Source of the DNA: Micromonospora kangleipakensis
GTDB taxonomy: Bacteria; Actinomycetota; Actinomycetes; Mycobacteriales; Micromonosporaceae
Assembly (NCBI RefSeq): GCF_004217615.1
Contig: NZ_SHLD01000001.1
Coordinates: 5,952,001 to 6,016,000, forward strand
Direction: 5' to 3'
Length of the DNA stretch: 64,000 bases
Shown: piece after piece, positions 19,149 to 29,310 of the stretch
How the letters are laid out: each line of letters starts with the position of its first letter
How positions within the stretch are numbered: the first letter of the stretch is position 1
Position numbers and translations under genes: made by a program
Notes under the pieces: generated by a model
Seen by the model: only the letters and a program-made list of their open reading frames with translations
Database searches by the model: none
Told to the model about the DNA's origin: nothing

Positions 19149-19910
19149 ATGGATCTCGGACTGGCCGGCCGGGTGTACGTGCTCACCGGCGCCTCCCGTG
19201 GCCTCGGCTTCGCCACCGCCGAACAGCTCGTCGCGGACGGCGCCCGGGTGGTGATCTCGGCGCGCGCCCCGGAGCAGGTGGCCGCGGCGGTCGAGGCGCT
19301 CGGCGGCCCGGAGCGGGCGATCGGGCTGACCGCCGACCTGAGCGACCCGGAGACGTCGCAGCGGCTGGTCGCCGCCGCCCGGGAGCAGTTCGGCCGCCTC
19401 GACGGGGCGCTGGTCTCGGTGGGCGGGCCGCCCCGGGGCACCGCCGCCCAGGTGACCGACGAGCAGTGGCGGGAGTCCTTCGAGACGGTCTTCCTGGGCA
19501 GCGTCCGCGCCGCCCGGACGGTCGCCGCCGCGCTCACCGACGGCGGCGCGATCGGCCTGGTGCTCTCCACCTCGGCCCGGGAGCCGCTGCCCGGCCTCGG
19601 CATCTCCAACGGCCTGCGCCCCGGCCTGGCCGGGGTGGCCAAGGACATCGCCGACGAGTACGGCCCGCGCGGCGTCCGCGTGGTCGGCCTGCTGCCGGGG
19701 CGGATCATGACGGACCGGAACCGGGAACTCTTCGCCGCCACCGGGGACGCCGAGCGGGCCCTGGCCGAGGCGCAGGCCGGCATCCCGCTGCGCCGGATCG
19801 GCGAGCCGGCGGAGTTCGGCCGGGTCGCCGCCTTCCTGCTCTCCCCCGCCGCCGGCTACGTCACCGGGATCACCGTGCCGGTCGACGGCGGCGCGCTGCG
19901 CGGCCTGTGA
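19149..19910 (+). CDS. Short-chain dehydrogenase/reductase, non-canonical active site
   Basis: This 253-residue Rossmann protein has the nucleotide motif TGASRGLG (13-20), an acidic-motif region LTADLSDPE and the FabG-like end GRVAAFLLSPAAGYVTGITVPVDGG. The catalytic Ser survives in LSTSAREP. Where YxxxK is expected the sequence reads GISNGLRPGL, so both Tyr and Lys are absent. Similar LSNxxR-type SDRs are common in annotations as 3-oxoacyl-ACP reductases, but a standard hydride-transfer mechanism is doubtful. It begins 42 bases after the SCO6045-like gene and could be cotranscribed. Confidence 0.85.
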   Translation: MDLGLAGRVYVLTGASRGLGFATAEQLVADGARVVISARAPEQVAAAVEALGGPERAIGLTADLSDPETSQRLVAAAREQFGRLDGALVSVGGPPRGTAAQVTDEQWRESFETVFLGSVRAARTVAAALTDGGAIGLVLSTSAREPLPGLGISNGLRPGLAGVAKDIADEYGPRGVRVVGLLPGRIMTDRNRELFAATGDAERALAEAQAGIPLRRIGEPAEFGRVAAFLLSPAAGYVTGITVPVDGGALRGL

Positions 19911-19920
19911 CGGCAGACCG

Positions 19921-20640
19921 GTGACGGGCGGGCGCAGGGCGGCGCGGGGACCGGCCGACGGCGACCCGGCGACGCCCGACGACCGCCGCACGACGCCGGC
20001 GCACGGCGGCCCCGCGGAGGCGTCCGGCGGGCGTCGGCGGGCACGTGGTCCGCTCCTGGGCGGTGCGGCGACGGCTCCGTCCGTCACCTGCCGTCCACGG
20101 CCGACGCGGGAGGAGTTGGCGGCCGCCGCCGACCGCACCATCCCGGATCTGATCGCACCCGGGCTGGACGTGCTCTTCGTGGGGATCAACCCGGGGCTCT
20201 GGTCGGCCGCCACCGGCTGCCACTTCGCCCGGCCGGGCAACCGGTTCTGGCCGGCGCTGCACCGCGGCGGCTTCACCCCGCGCCAGCTGCACCCCGGTGA
20301 GCAGGGCGAGCTGCTCGGCTGGGGGCTCGGCATCACCAACATGGTGGCCCGGGCCAGCGCCCGGGCCGACGAGCTGACCGCCGAGGAGCTGCTGGCCGGC
20401 GCGGACATCCTCGCCGGGAAGGTCGAGCGGTACCGGCCACGGTGGGTGGCGGTGGTCGGGGTGACCGCGTACCGGATCGGCTTCGCCCGGCCGAAGGCGA
20501 CCTTCGGCCCGCAGCCCGAGCTGCTCGGCGGGGCGCGGCTCTGGGTGCTGCCCAACCCGAGCGGTCTGAACGCGCACTTCACCCCGGAGACGCTCGGTGC
20601 CGCCTTCGGCGAGCTGCGCGCGGCGACGACCGCCGGCTGA
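19921..20640 (+). CDS. mug: G/U mismatch-specific DNA glycosylase
   Basis: This Mug-type uracil/thymine DNA glycosylase removes uracil or ethenocytosine opposite guanine. The active-site motif is GINPGLWSAATGCHFARPG and the intercalation-loop motif is NPSGLNAHF. The catalytic core starts near residue 62 (TREELAAAADRTIPDLIAPG). The preceding 60 residues are low-complexity Gly/Ala/Arg/Pro and may be a disordered extension or a misplaced start; GTG 19921, 10 bases after the SDR stop, is the only in-frame GTG or ATG I found. Confidence 0.87.
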   Translation: MTGGRRAARGPADGDPATPDDRRTTPAHGGPAEASGGRRRARGPLLGGAATAPSVTCRPRPTREELAAAADRTIPDLIAPGLDVLFVGINPGLWSAATGCHFARPGNRFWPALHRGGFTPRQLHPGEQGELLGWGLGITNMVARASARADELTAEELLAGADILAGKVERYRPRWVAVVGVTAYRIGFARPKATFGPQPELLGGARLWVLPNPSGLNAHFTPETLGAAFGELRAATTAG

Positions 20641-20664
20641 TCGCCGGTGGCCGTCGCCGCCGGG

Positions 20665-22656
20665 TCAGTTCGCCGCGGCCGGCGGCATCGCCTCGTCGGC
20701 CACATACGTCGCCATCGGCATGGTGATCACCGGCTCGGGGCCGGTGGCGTCGACGTACGGGGTGGGCGAGTCGGCGACCGCGAACTGGGTGCGGTACAGC
20801 TCGGCGTAGAGGCCGCCGACGGCGACCAGCTCGTCGTGCCGGCCCCGCTCCACGATTCGCCCCTCGTCCAGCACGAGGATCTGATCGGCGGCCCGGACGG
20901 TGGAGAGCCGGTGCGCGATCACCAGCGCGGTACGCCCGGTCAGGGCCACCGACAGCGCCCGCTGCACGGCCGCCTCGCTCTCCGAGTCCAGGTGGGCGGT
21001 GGCCTCGTCGAGGATCACGATCGACGGCGCCTTGAGCAGCAGCCGGGCGATCGCGATGCGCTGCTTCTCGCCGCCGGAGAAGCGGTAGCCCCGCTCCCCG
21101 ACCGTGGTCTCCAGCCCGTCGGGCAGGGCGCGGACCAGGTCGGCGATCTGCGCGCCGGCGAGCGCGGCCCAGATCTCGTCGTCGGTGGCGTCCGGCTTGG
21201 CGTAGCGCAGGTTCTCCGCGATGGTCTCGTGGAACAGGTGCGAGTCCTGGGTGACCACGCCGATCTCGTCGCGCAGCGAGGCGAGGGTGGCGTCCCGGAC
21301 GTCGACCCCGCCGACCAGCACTTGGCCGTCGCTGACGTCGTAGATCCGGGAGATCAGCATGGAGAGCGTCGACTTGCCGGCGCCGGAGGGGCCGACCAGG
21401 GCGACCATCTGCCCGGGCTCCACGGTGAACGAGACGCCCTTGAGCACCGGCTCGTTGATCGTCCGGTCCAGGGTGGCGACCTCCTCCAGGGAGGCCAGCG
21501 ACACCTCGGCCGCGCTCGGGTAGCGGAACCGTACGTCGCGGAACTCCACCCGGCCGTTGCCCCGGGGCACCGGCACGGCGTCCGGCTTCTCCTCGATGCC
21601 GGGGCGCAGGTCGAGCACCTCGAAGACCCGGTCGAAGGAGACCAGCGCGCTCATCACGTCCACCCGGACGTTGGAGAGCGCGGTCAGCGGCCCGTAGAGG
21701 CGGGTGAGCAGCAGCGCGAGGGTGACGACGGTGCCGGCGCTGACCCCACCGGTGACCGCCAGCCAGCCGCCGAGCCCGTAGGTGAGCGCCTGGGCCAGGG
21801 ATGCCACCAGCAGCATCGCGACGAAGAAGGTCCGCGAGTACATGGCGGACTGGATGCCGATGTCGCGGACCCGCTCGGCCCGGCCGGCGAAGCGGCGCGC
21901 CTCCAGCTCGGGCGAGCCGAAGAGCTTGACCAGCAGCGCCCCGGCCACGCCGAACCGCTCGGTCATCGTCGCGTTCATCTTGGCATCGAGGTTGTACGAC
22001 TCGCGGGTGATCTCGGCGAGCCGCTTGCCGACCCGGCGGGCCGGGATGATGAAGATCGGCAGCAGGATCAGCGAGAGCGTGGTGATCTGCCAGGACAGGG
22101 TGAACATCACGCCGGCGGTGAGCACCAGCTGGATGACGTTGCTGACCACGCCGGACAGGGTCGAGGTGAAGGCCCGCTGGGCCCCCAGCACGTCGTTGTT
22201 GAGCCGGCTGACCAGAGCGCCGGTCTGCGTCCGGGTGAAGAACTGCAACGGCATCCGCTGCACGTGGTCGTAGACCCGGGTGCGCAGGTCGAGGATGATC
22301 CCCTCGCCGATCCGGGCGGAGTACCAGCGCTGGGCCAGGGAGAAGAGCGCGTCGGCGACGGCCAGCACGGCGATGACCACGGCGAGCCGGACGACCACCG
22401 AGCCGGCCTCGGCGCCGCCGCGGTTGATCGCGTTGATCACGTCACCGGCGAGCACCGGGGTCGCCACCCCGATGACCGCGGCGATCACCACGGTGACCAG
22501 GAAGACCACAATGTCGCGCCGGTACGGCTGGGCGAAGGCGACGATCCGCTTGGCGGTGCCGCGCTTGAGCTGGTGCGCGGTCACCTCATCCTGGCTGCGC
22601 ATCGACCGGAGCATGCTCCAGCCCGCCATGCCCCCGCCGTGCATCGGACTGGACAC
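20665..22656 (-). CDS. ABC transporter, fused permease and ATPase
   Basis: This 663-residue half-transporter of the exporter type forms homodimers or pairs with another half. Six membrane segments lie between about residues 45 and 325. The ATPase has Walker A GPSGAGKST, the signature FSGGEKQR, Walker B SIVILDEATAHLD and the H-loop IAHRLST. About 35 C-terminal residues (from FAVADSP) are extra and uncharged. The start is GTG 22656, with GGAGGTG seven bases before. It could export a lipid, peptide or drug; the substrate is not readable and no linked biosynthetic gene is seen. Confidence 0.9.
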   Translation of the reverse strand: MSSPMHGGGMAGWSMLRSMRSQDEVTAHQLKRGTAKRIVAFAQPYRRDIVVFLVTVVIAAVIGVATPVLAGDVINAINRGGAEAGSVVVRLAVVIAVLAVADALFSLAQRWYSARIGEGIILDLRTRVYDHVQRMPLQFFTRTQTGALVSRLNNDVLGAQRAFTSTLSGVVSNVIQLVLTAGVMFTLSWQITTLSLILLPIFIIPARRVGKRLAEITRESYNLDAKMNATMTERFGVAGALLVKLFGSPELEARRFAGRAERVRDIGIQSAMYSRTFFVAMLLVASLAQALTYGLGGWLAVTGGVSAGTVVTLALLLTRLYGPLTALSNVRVDVMSALVSFDRVFEVLDLRPGIEEKPDAVPVPRGNGRVEFRDVRFRYPSAAEVSLASLEEVATLDRTINEPVLKGVSFTVEPGQMVALVGPSGAGKSTLSMLISRIYDVSDGQVLVGGVDVRDATLASLRDEIGVVTQDSHLFHETIAENLRYAKPDATDDEIWAALAGAQIADLVRALPDGLETTVGERGYRFSGGEKQRIAIARLLLKAPSIVILDEATAHLDSESEAAVQRALSVALTGRTALVIAHRLSTVRAADQILVLDEGRIVERGRHDELVAVGGLYAELYRTQFAVADSPTPYVDATGPEPVITMPMATYVADEAMPPAAAN

Positions 22657-22756
22657 TCGTCACCTCCGGGTCGTGGGCAGCCTGGACCGTCGGGTCAATT
22701 CTCCCGACGACTACGACAACCTCGCGAGTAACCCGGATCTTCCCTAACGGTCCTTA

Positions 22757-23524
22757 CTATTCTCCCCGCCCGGCGAGGTCACGCAGGCGGCGGGTCTGCG
22801 CCTCCCGCTCGGCACGCTGCTGCTCGGCGTGGGTACGACCACCGGCGCCGGCGACCAGCGCCTTGATCTCGACCACCGCGTCCCGGTTGCCGGCCAGCAG
22901 GCCGGCGGTCAGATCCCGCACCGCGCCGTCCAGCTCGGCGGTCGGCACGACGAGGTTGGCGAGCCCGATCCGGTCGGCCTCGGCGGCGTCCATCCGGCGG
23001 CCGGTGGCGCAGATCTCCAGCGCGCGGGCGTAGCCGACCAGCTCCACCAGGCGCTTCGTGCCGGCGAGGTCGGGGACGAGACCGAGGGTCACCTCGGCCA
23101 TGGAGAGCTTGGCGTCCTCGGCGAGCACCCGCAGGTCGCAGGCGAGGGCGAGCTGGAAGCCGGCACCGATGGCGTGCCCCTGCACGGCGGCCACCGAGAT
23201 CACGTCGGGGCGGTGCAGCCAGGTGAAACCGGCCTGGAACTCGGCGATCCGGTCGGCGCACTCCTGCTCGGGCAGGGTGGACAGCTCGGCGAAGGAGCCG
23301 GGCCCGGAGGCGCCGGCCACCGACAGGTCGAGGCCGGCGGAGAAGGCCCGCCCCTCGCCGCGGACGACGACGACGCGGACGTCGCCGGGCAGCTCCCGGG
23401 AGAAGTCGCTCATCGCGCGCCACATCGCCGGGGTCTGGGCGTTGAGCACGTCGGGCCGGCACAACGTCACCGTCGCGACCGGCCCGTCGCAGTCGAGTCG
23501 CACCCCGGTCGTCTCGGCGGTCAC
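22757..23524 (-). CDS. Enoyl-CoA hydratase/isomerase family protein
   Basis: This 255-residue crotonase-fold protein contains GEGRAFSAGLDLSV, the CoA oxyanion-hole segment, and VQGHAIGAGFQLALACDLRV, the second oxyanion motif. The region with the usual catalytic Glu reads AEVTLGLVPDLAGTKRLVELVG; Glu and Asp candidates are present, but Asp in VPDLAGT resembles isomerase or hydrolase-like members. The start chosen is GTG 23524; upstream codons encode unlikely sequence. It follows the small HTH gene by 46 bases on the same strand. Confidence 0.87.
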   Translation of the reverse strand: MTAETTGVRLDCDGPVATVTLCRPDVLNAQTPAMWRAMSDFSRELPGDVRVVVVRGEGRAFSAGLDLSVAGASGPGSFAELSTLPEQECADRIAEFQAGFTWLHRPDVISVAAVQGHAIGAGFQLALACDLRVLAEDAKLSMAEVTLGLVPDLAGTKRLVELVGYARALEICATGRRMDAAEADRIGLANLVVPTAELDGAVRDLTAGLLAGNRDAVVEIKALVAGAGGRTHAEQQRAEREAQTRRLRDLAGRGE

Positions 23525-23570
23525 CGGACTGCCCGGGGCACGGCGCTGATGGACGACGCTGGCGGGCGGG

Positions 23571-23798
23571 TCACGCCTTCTTGCGGCGCCGGGCGCCGCC
23601 GCGCTGCCGCAGCTGCACCCCGGACTCGGTGAGCACCCGGTGGATGAACCCGTAGGAACGGCCGGTCGAGGCCGCCAGCGCACGGATGCTCTCCCCAGAG
23701 GTGTACCGCTTTACCAGGTCCTTGGCGAGCGTCTGACGCTCGGCCCCGACGATCCGGCGACCCTTCTCAGTGCTGGTGGCTGTGCCAGTGGCTGCCAT
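23571..23798 (-). CDS. Small helix-turn-helix DNA-binding protein
   Basis: This 75-residue basic protein has an HTH (LVKRYTSGESIRALAASTGRSYGFIHRVLTESG) and the tail QLRQRGGARRRKKA. It belongs to a well-conserved family of tiny actinobacterial HTH proteins of unknown target. Codon use and GC match the surroundings. The upstream 23799-24024 interval is noticeably more AT-rich and should carry divergent promoters for this gene and the CadD gene. Confidence 0.85.
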   Translation of the reverse strand: MAATGTATSTEKGRRIVGAERQTLAKDLVKRYTSGESIRALAASTGRSYGFIHRVLTESGVQLRQRGGARRRKKA

Positions 23799-24024
23799 GC
23801 TGATTCCTCACGTCCCAGACTGTGCGGTTCGGATACGGTCCCACCTATTAGACCGCCTCGAACGATCATGCGCCAGATATCAACTCTTCGCCAACCGACA
23901 CGCTATGCAATGTCAGCTTCCCGATAGAGTGATCCTTCTGACCGGCTGACACCGCGCCGCCCGACCGTCCCGCCAGGGCCGGCCGTCCGAACGATCATGG
24001 TGCGCCGGCCCGTACGCTGCCCCG

Positions 24025-24627
24025 GTGACCGACCCGCTCGCCGCAGCGGCCGCCGCGGCGGCCGTCTTCGCCGCCACCAACATCGACGACATCGTGGTGC
24101 TCACCGTGTTCTTCGTGGCGGCCCGGCACGCCGGCCGACCCCGCCCCTGGCACATCGTGGCCGGTCAGTACCTGGGCATCGGGGCGCTGGTCGCCGTCGC
24201 GGTGGTCGTCGCCGCCGGCCTGCTGGTCGTCCCCGACCCGTGGACCGGCCTGCTCGGCCTGCTGCCGATCGGGCTGGGGATCCGCGCCGTGCTCAGCCGC
24301 TCCGCCGACGACGGGCCGCCGGCCGTGGTCGGCAGCCTGCTCGGCGTCGCCGGGGTGACCATCGCCAACGGCGCCGACAACGTCGCGGTCTACGTGCCGG
24401 TGTTCCGCTCCCTGGACCCGGCGACCGGGCTGGTGTGGCTGCTGGTCTTCGCCGCCCTGGTCGCCGTCTGGTGCGCGGTCGCCGCTCTGCTGGGCGGCCA
24501 TCCCCGGGTGGTCCGGCTGGTCGGTCGCGCCGGCCGCTGGCTGGTGCCTGCGGTCTTCGTCGCGATCGGCGCGACGATCCTGGTCACCTCCGGCGTCCTG
24601 ACCCGCCTCGCCGAGCTGGCCGGCTGA
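24025..24627 (+). CDS. CadD-type cadmium resistance/permease family protein
   Basis: This 200-residue membrane protein has five or six hydrophobic segments. The early motif FAATNIDDIVVLTVFF and the central TIANGADNVAVYVPVF are hallmarks of the CadD/LysE-like metal transport family. It may export a divalent cation, but actinobacterial members are rarely tested. The start is GTG 24025. A hairpin follows and ends transcription before the convergent ABC-F gene. Confidence 0.85.
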   Translation: MTDPLAAAAAAAAVFAATNIDDIVVLTVFFVAARHAGRPRPWHIVAGQYLGIGALVAVAVVVAAGLLVVPDPWTGLLGLLPIGLGIRAVLSRSADDGPPAVVGSLLGVAGVTIANGADNVAVYVPVFRSLDPATGLVWLLVFAALVAVWCAVAALLGGHPRVVRLVGRAGRWLVPAVFVAIGATILVTSGVLTRLAELAG

Positions 24628-24638
24628 CTCGTCAGCCA

Positions 24639-24672
24639 GTCGACCCGGGTCGGTGGCTCAGCCCGGGTCGAC
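24639..24672. terminator. Terminator between convergent genes
   Basis: An 11-base stem (GTCGACCCGGG and its exact complement) closes a 12-base loop between the CadD and ABC-F stop codons. Confidence 0.7.
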
Positions 24673-24682
24673 CTCGGTGCCG

Positions 24683-26287
<1,605 letters not shown>

Positions 26288-26535
26288 TTCGCAGTACTCG
26301 CTCTCGGGGATCCGGAAGGGCTGACTCAGGGCACGCGAAAGCGCCAACGGGTCAGATGTTCCCGTCGGCGCGGGGCGGTTCAGCCTTCGCAGCGCAGCAC
26401 CCGCCAAGTGTACCGGGCGGCCCGTGGCGCCCCGCCCGGATTACCGAGCAAGATCATCGGGTACGGAATTCGCCATCCGGACCCGGTCCGGTACCGCAAC
26501 CACCAAAAACGGATCAATCGGTGATCGGGGTCAAC

Positions 26536-27447
26536 ATGGAGCTGAACGAGAACGCGCGGATCGACACCAGCCAGGTGGACGACCGGCGAGGGTCCGGCGG
26601 AGGCGGCGGGATGGGCATTCCGATCCCGATCGGCGGCGGACGTGGTGGGATCGTCGGCATCATCATCGCCGTCCTCGTCGCGCTGGTCGGTGGCGGTTTC
26701 GGGCTGAACGCGATGAACGACGGCGGCTCGCAGGAGGGCGACAACACCTCGCTGCAGCAGAAATGCTCGGCACAGGACGCGCTGGAGCAGCTCGACTGCC
26801 GCAACACCCTGTACGTCAACTCGATCCAGGCGTACTGGACCAAGGCCCTGCCGGAGGTCTTCGGCGAGCAGTACAAGGCGTCCAAGACCGTCTTCTTCAG
26901 CCAGGGCGTCAACACCGGCTGCGGCCAGGCCGACTCGGGCGTCGGCCCGTTCTACTGCCCGGCCGACGACCTGGTCTACATCGACCTCACCTTCTACAAG
27001 CTCCTCGCCGACCAGCTCGGCGCCGAGGGCGAGTTCGCCCAGCCGTACGTGCTGGCCCACGAGTACGGCCACCACGTGCAGGACCTGCTCGGCACCGAGG
27101 CGCAGATGCGCCGCCAGCAGCAGCGTGACCCGAACAACGCCAACGCGCTCTCGGTGAAGCTGGAGCTCCAGGCCGACTGCTACGCCGGCGCCTGGGCGAA
27201 GAACGCCACCGGCACCTCGGACGAGCAGGGACAGAAGATCTTCAAGAGCATCACCGAGCAGGACATCCAGCAGGCGATCGACACCGCCGAGAAGATCGGC
27301 GACGACGCGATCTCCAAGCGCTCGGGCCGGCCGGTGAACCCGGACGAGTTCACCCATGGCACGTCGGAACAGCGCAAGCAGTGGTTCACCAAGGGCTACT
27401 CCACCGGCGACCCGAAGGCCTGCGACACCTTCGGCGGCAGCCTCTGA
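26536..27447 (+). CDS. Membrane-anchored neutral zinc metallopeptidase (YpfJ family)
   Basis: This 303-residue protein starts at ATG 26536. A Gly-rich N-terminal region precedes one membrane segment (IVGIIIAVLVALVGGGFGL, about residues 39-57). The outside domain has the zinc motif HEYGHHVQD and a downstream ELQADCYAGAW that provides the third ligand. Paired Cys residues (CSAQDALEQLDC, CGQADSG...FYC) should form disulfides. It belongs to the YpfJ-like putative neutral zinc peptidases; natural substrates are unknown. Confidence 0.9.
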   Translation: MELNENARIDTSQVDDRRGSGGGGGMGIPIPIGGGRGGIVGIIIAVLVALVGGGFGLNAMNDGGSQEGDNTSLQQKCSAQDALEQLDCRNTLYVNSIQAYWTKALPEVFGEQYKASKTVFFSQGVNTGCGQADSGVGPFYCPADDLVYIDLTFYKLLADQLGAEGEFAQPYVLAHEYGHHVQDLLGTEAQMRRQQQRDPNNANALSVKLELQADCYAGAWAKNATGTSDEQGQKIFKSITEQDIQQAIDTAEKIGDDAISKRSGRPVNPDEFTHGTSEQRKQWFTKGYSTGDPKACDTFGGSL

Positions 27448-27466
27448 CGCCGACCGGACCGCACCA

Positions 27467-27506
27467 GGACCCCGGCGCCGTGGTGGGCGACCCGGCGCCG
27501 GGGTCC
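27467..27506. terminator. Terminator after the metallopeptidase
   Basis: Arms 27467-27480 and 27493-27506 are exact 14-base complements (GGACCCCGGCGCCG) around a 12-base loop, 20 bases past the stop. Confidence 0.85.
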
Positions 27507-27586
27507 CTCCGTGGTGGCACCACGGTCGCCGTGAGGCCACCACATGCATGACATCCGGCCACGGCTTCGGTCATCGGGGGCTCGGG

Positions 27587-27952
27587 TCACCCGAGCCGGG
27601 ACACCTGGTAGTGGCTGATGAACCAGGCCTCGCCGATCCGGCGCACGATCACGCTGAGGTGGACGGTCAGGACCGGCCGGTCGGTGAAGGCGAAGTCGAC
27701 ACTCAGATAGCCGAGGACCAGGTCGTCGGCGAGTCGCCGGGTCTCGCGGATGTCGTACGCGGCGGTCATGCCGACGGGCTGGGCGGCGTAATACTCGGCG
27801 ACGCCGTCGCGGCCGACAGTGTACGGATGCAGGCCTTGGAAGATCGCGTCGTCGGTGAAGTACGACGCGACGCGATCAGGGTCGTGAGCATTGACGGCGG
27901 ACCTCCACCGGTCGAGGACGGTACGCAGAATCTGCGCCTCGGTGTTGGTCAT
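27587..27952 (-). CDS. SnoaL-like / SgcJ-type small protein
   Basis: This 121-residue NTF2-fold protein starts at ATG 27952 with GGGAG upstream. The opening TEAQILRTVLDRWRSAVNAHDPDRVASYFTDDAIFQG and the final FISHYQVSRLG match the SgcJ/EcaC oxidoreductase-like family, often annotated with polyketide genes but also free-standing. No pathway context is visible here, so no reaction is assigned. Confidence 0.8.
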   Translation of the reverse strand: MTNTEAQILRTVLDRWRSAVNAHDPDRVASYFTDDAIFQGLHPYTVGRDGVAEYYAAQPVGMTAAYDIRETRRLADDLVLGYLSVDFAFTDRPVLTVHLSVIVRRIGEAWFISHYQVSRLG

Positions 27953-28078
27953 GGTGGTCTCCCGTGCTGTTGGGCGGATGAGAGTGTGCGGAGGGTGGGG
28001 AAGGCTGACGCGCGACGTCGGCACGCTCGGTCTCGACACCGGCATGGCGTGGATCCCGTCGGGCGACCCGTTCCGGGC

Positions 28079-28378
28079 TTACCGGGCCGGCTGAGCCGGG
28101 TCGTTCGGGTGCGGTGACAACGGCGTGACGGAGTCGTGCCGCCACTCGCGCAGCGGCATCGACGCGAGGACCATTTCCAGCTGATCCCCATCGTCCGCAC
28201 GGAAAAGTCCCCACGTACGCCACTCGCCCGGCCCCAGCGGCGGCCGCCACAGCCGCAGGAGACTGCCCTGCGCGGCCAGCTCAGCCGACCGCGCCGCCTC
28301 CCGCTCGCGCATCTCGGCGACCTCATCGACTGACGTGCCGTCCGGCACCGTGGTGACCATGTCAACGAGAAACTCCAC
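28079..28378 (-). CDS. Muconolactone isomerase family protein
   Basis: This 99-residue ferredoxin-like-fold protein (MEFLVDMVTTVPDGTSVDEVAEMREREAAR) has LLRLWRPPLGPGEWRTWGLFRADD in its core, as in small muconolactone delta-isomerase-like proteins. True catechol-pathway partners are absent nearby, so it is probably a family member of other function. The start is GTG 28378 with AGGGAG in front; it could share a transcript with the downstream SnoaL-like gene (126-base gap). Confidence 0.78.
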   Translation of the reverse strand: MEFLVDMVTTVPDGTSVDEVAEMREREAARSAELAAQGSLLRLWRPPLGPGEWRTWGLFRADDGDQLEMVLASMPLREWRHDSVTPLSPHPNDPAQPAR

Positions 28379-28509
28379 TGCTCATACTCCCTCGCCGGGC
28401 GTACAACACTGCATATTTTGCGCGGAAACTGCTCTTATGGGGCGCGACTGTCGCCTCTGGTTCCTCGGCCGGATGCGGCCGCCGCGGACACCGCCGCCAA
28501 CCGCTGAGG

Positions 28510-29172
28510 TCAGCCGGCGCGGTCGGGTGCCGGGTCGCGGACCAGGATCCGCACCGCGCGGGCCGCGGCGATCGCGCCGACCAGCACCGCGTGCCGGGGT
28601 TCCGGCACGTCGAGGAGCCGCTCGGCGCGCAGCGCGGCCAGCGGCGCGAGCCGACGCTCGGCCAGGACGGTGTCCACCGCGCGACGGTCCCCGCCGCAGA
28701 CCAGGGCGCTCAGGATCGCCGCCTCCGGCAGCAACAGCCGCACGGCCAGCTCCACCGCGTCGCCCAGGGCCGCCTTCGCCTGGTTGTCCCGCCGCCGGGC
28801 GAACCGCTGCTGCGACCAGCCACCCGCGGCGGTGCGCCCCTGCACGTACCGGGTGTCCACCTTGGAGACCACCAGGTCGGTCCCAGCGGCGACGCCGACC
28901 GCCACCGCGCCCTTGCGGGCCAGCAGCAGGCCGAGCCGCCGGGGCGCGCTGACGGCCGCCACGAACCCGGGTACGTCGGCGCTCGCCGAAGCGCCGGGCG
29001 GGGTGTGCAGCTCGGCGGTCGCGCCGTCCGGGGCGGCGAGCAGCAGGCCGTACCCCTCGATGCTGGTGGTGGGCGGGCCGTGCCGGTCGGCGAAGCCCTC
29101 GACCCAGCGGGCGACGCGGGCCGGGTCGACCTCGACCCACCGGCCGCCCCCGGCTGCGGGTCGGCTGGTCAC
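28510..29172 (-). CDS. acVLRF1-family peptidyl-tRNA hydrolase
   Basis: This protein of about 220 residues belongs to the actinobacterial Vms1/eRF1-like release factor group, believed to cleave peptidyl-tRNA on rescued ribosomes. The diagnostic part is GGWSQQRFARRRDNQAKAA, which corresponds to the catalytic Gln-bearing loop of Vms1. It is followed by the helical segment ALVCGGDRRAVDTVLAE. I chose GTG 29172 as start; an earlier in-frame GTG at 29199 is possible. Confidence 0.82.
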   Translation of the reverse strand: MTSRPAAGGGRWVEVDPARVARWVEGFADRHGPPTTSIEGYGLLLAAPDGATAELHTPPGASASADVPGFVAAVSAPRRLGLLLARKGAVAVGVAAGTDLVVSKVDTRYVQGRTAAGGWSQQRFARRRDNQAKAALGDAVELAVRLLLPEAAILSALVCGGDRRAVDTVLAERRLAPLAALRAERLLDVPEPRHAVLVGAIAAARAVRILVRDPAPDRAG

Positions 29173-29202
29173 CGCCCGACCGTACGGCACGGCCGGCACC
29201 GT

Positions 29203-29310
29203 CCGTGCCCCCGGCCCCTTATCAGCCGGACAGCAGATACGCGCTCCCGGCCCCCCGATCGGCCGGGCAGCGGATCCGTGCCCCCGGCCCCCGATCAGCC
29301 GGGCAGCAGG
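29203..29310. repeat. Three tandem 35-38 bp units over the lysE 3' end
   Basis: Units 29203-29240, 29241-29275 and 29276-29310 share the pattern (C)CGTGCCCCCGGCCCC, CGATCAGCCGGGCAGC and similar. The third unit contains the LysE stop codon and its last codons (LLPG). The other two look like extra copies of the gene end duplicated into the intergenic space before the acVLRF1 gene. Confidence 0.8.

Noticed and set aside
29203..29310. CRISPR-like direct repeats
   Set aside because: Only three degenerate units with no spacers and no cas genes; they derive from the lysE 3' end.
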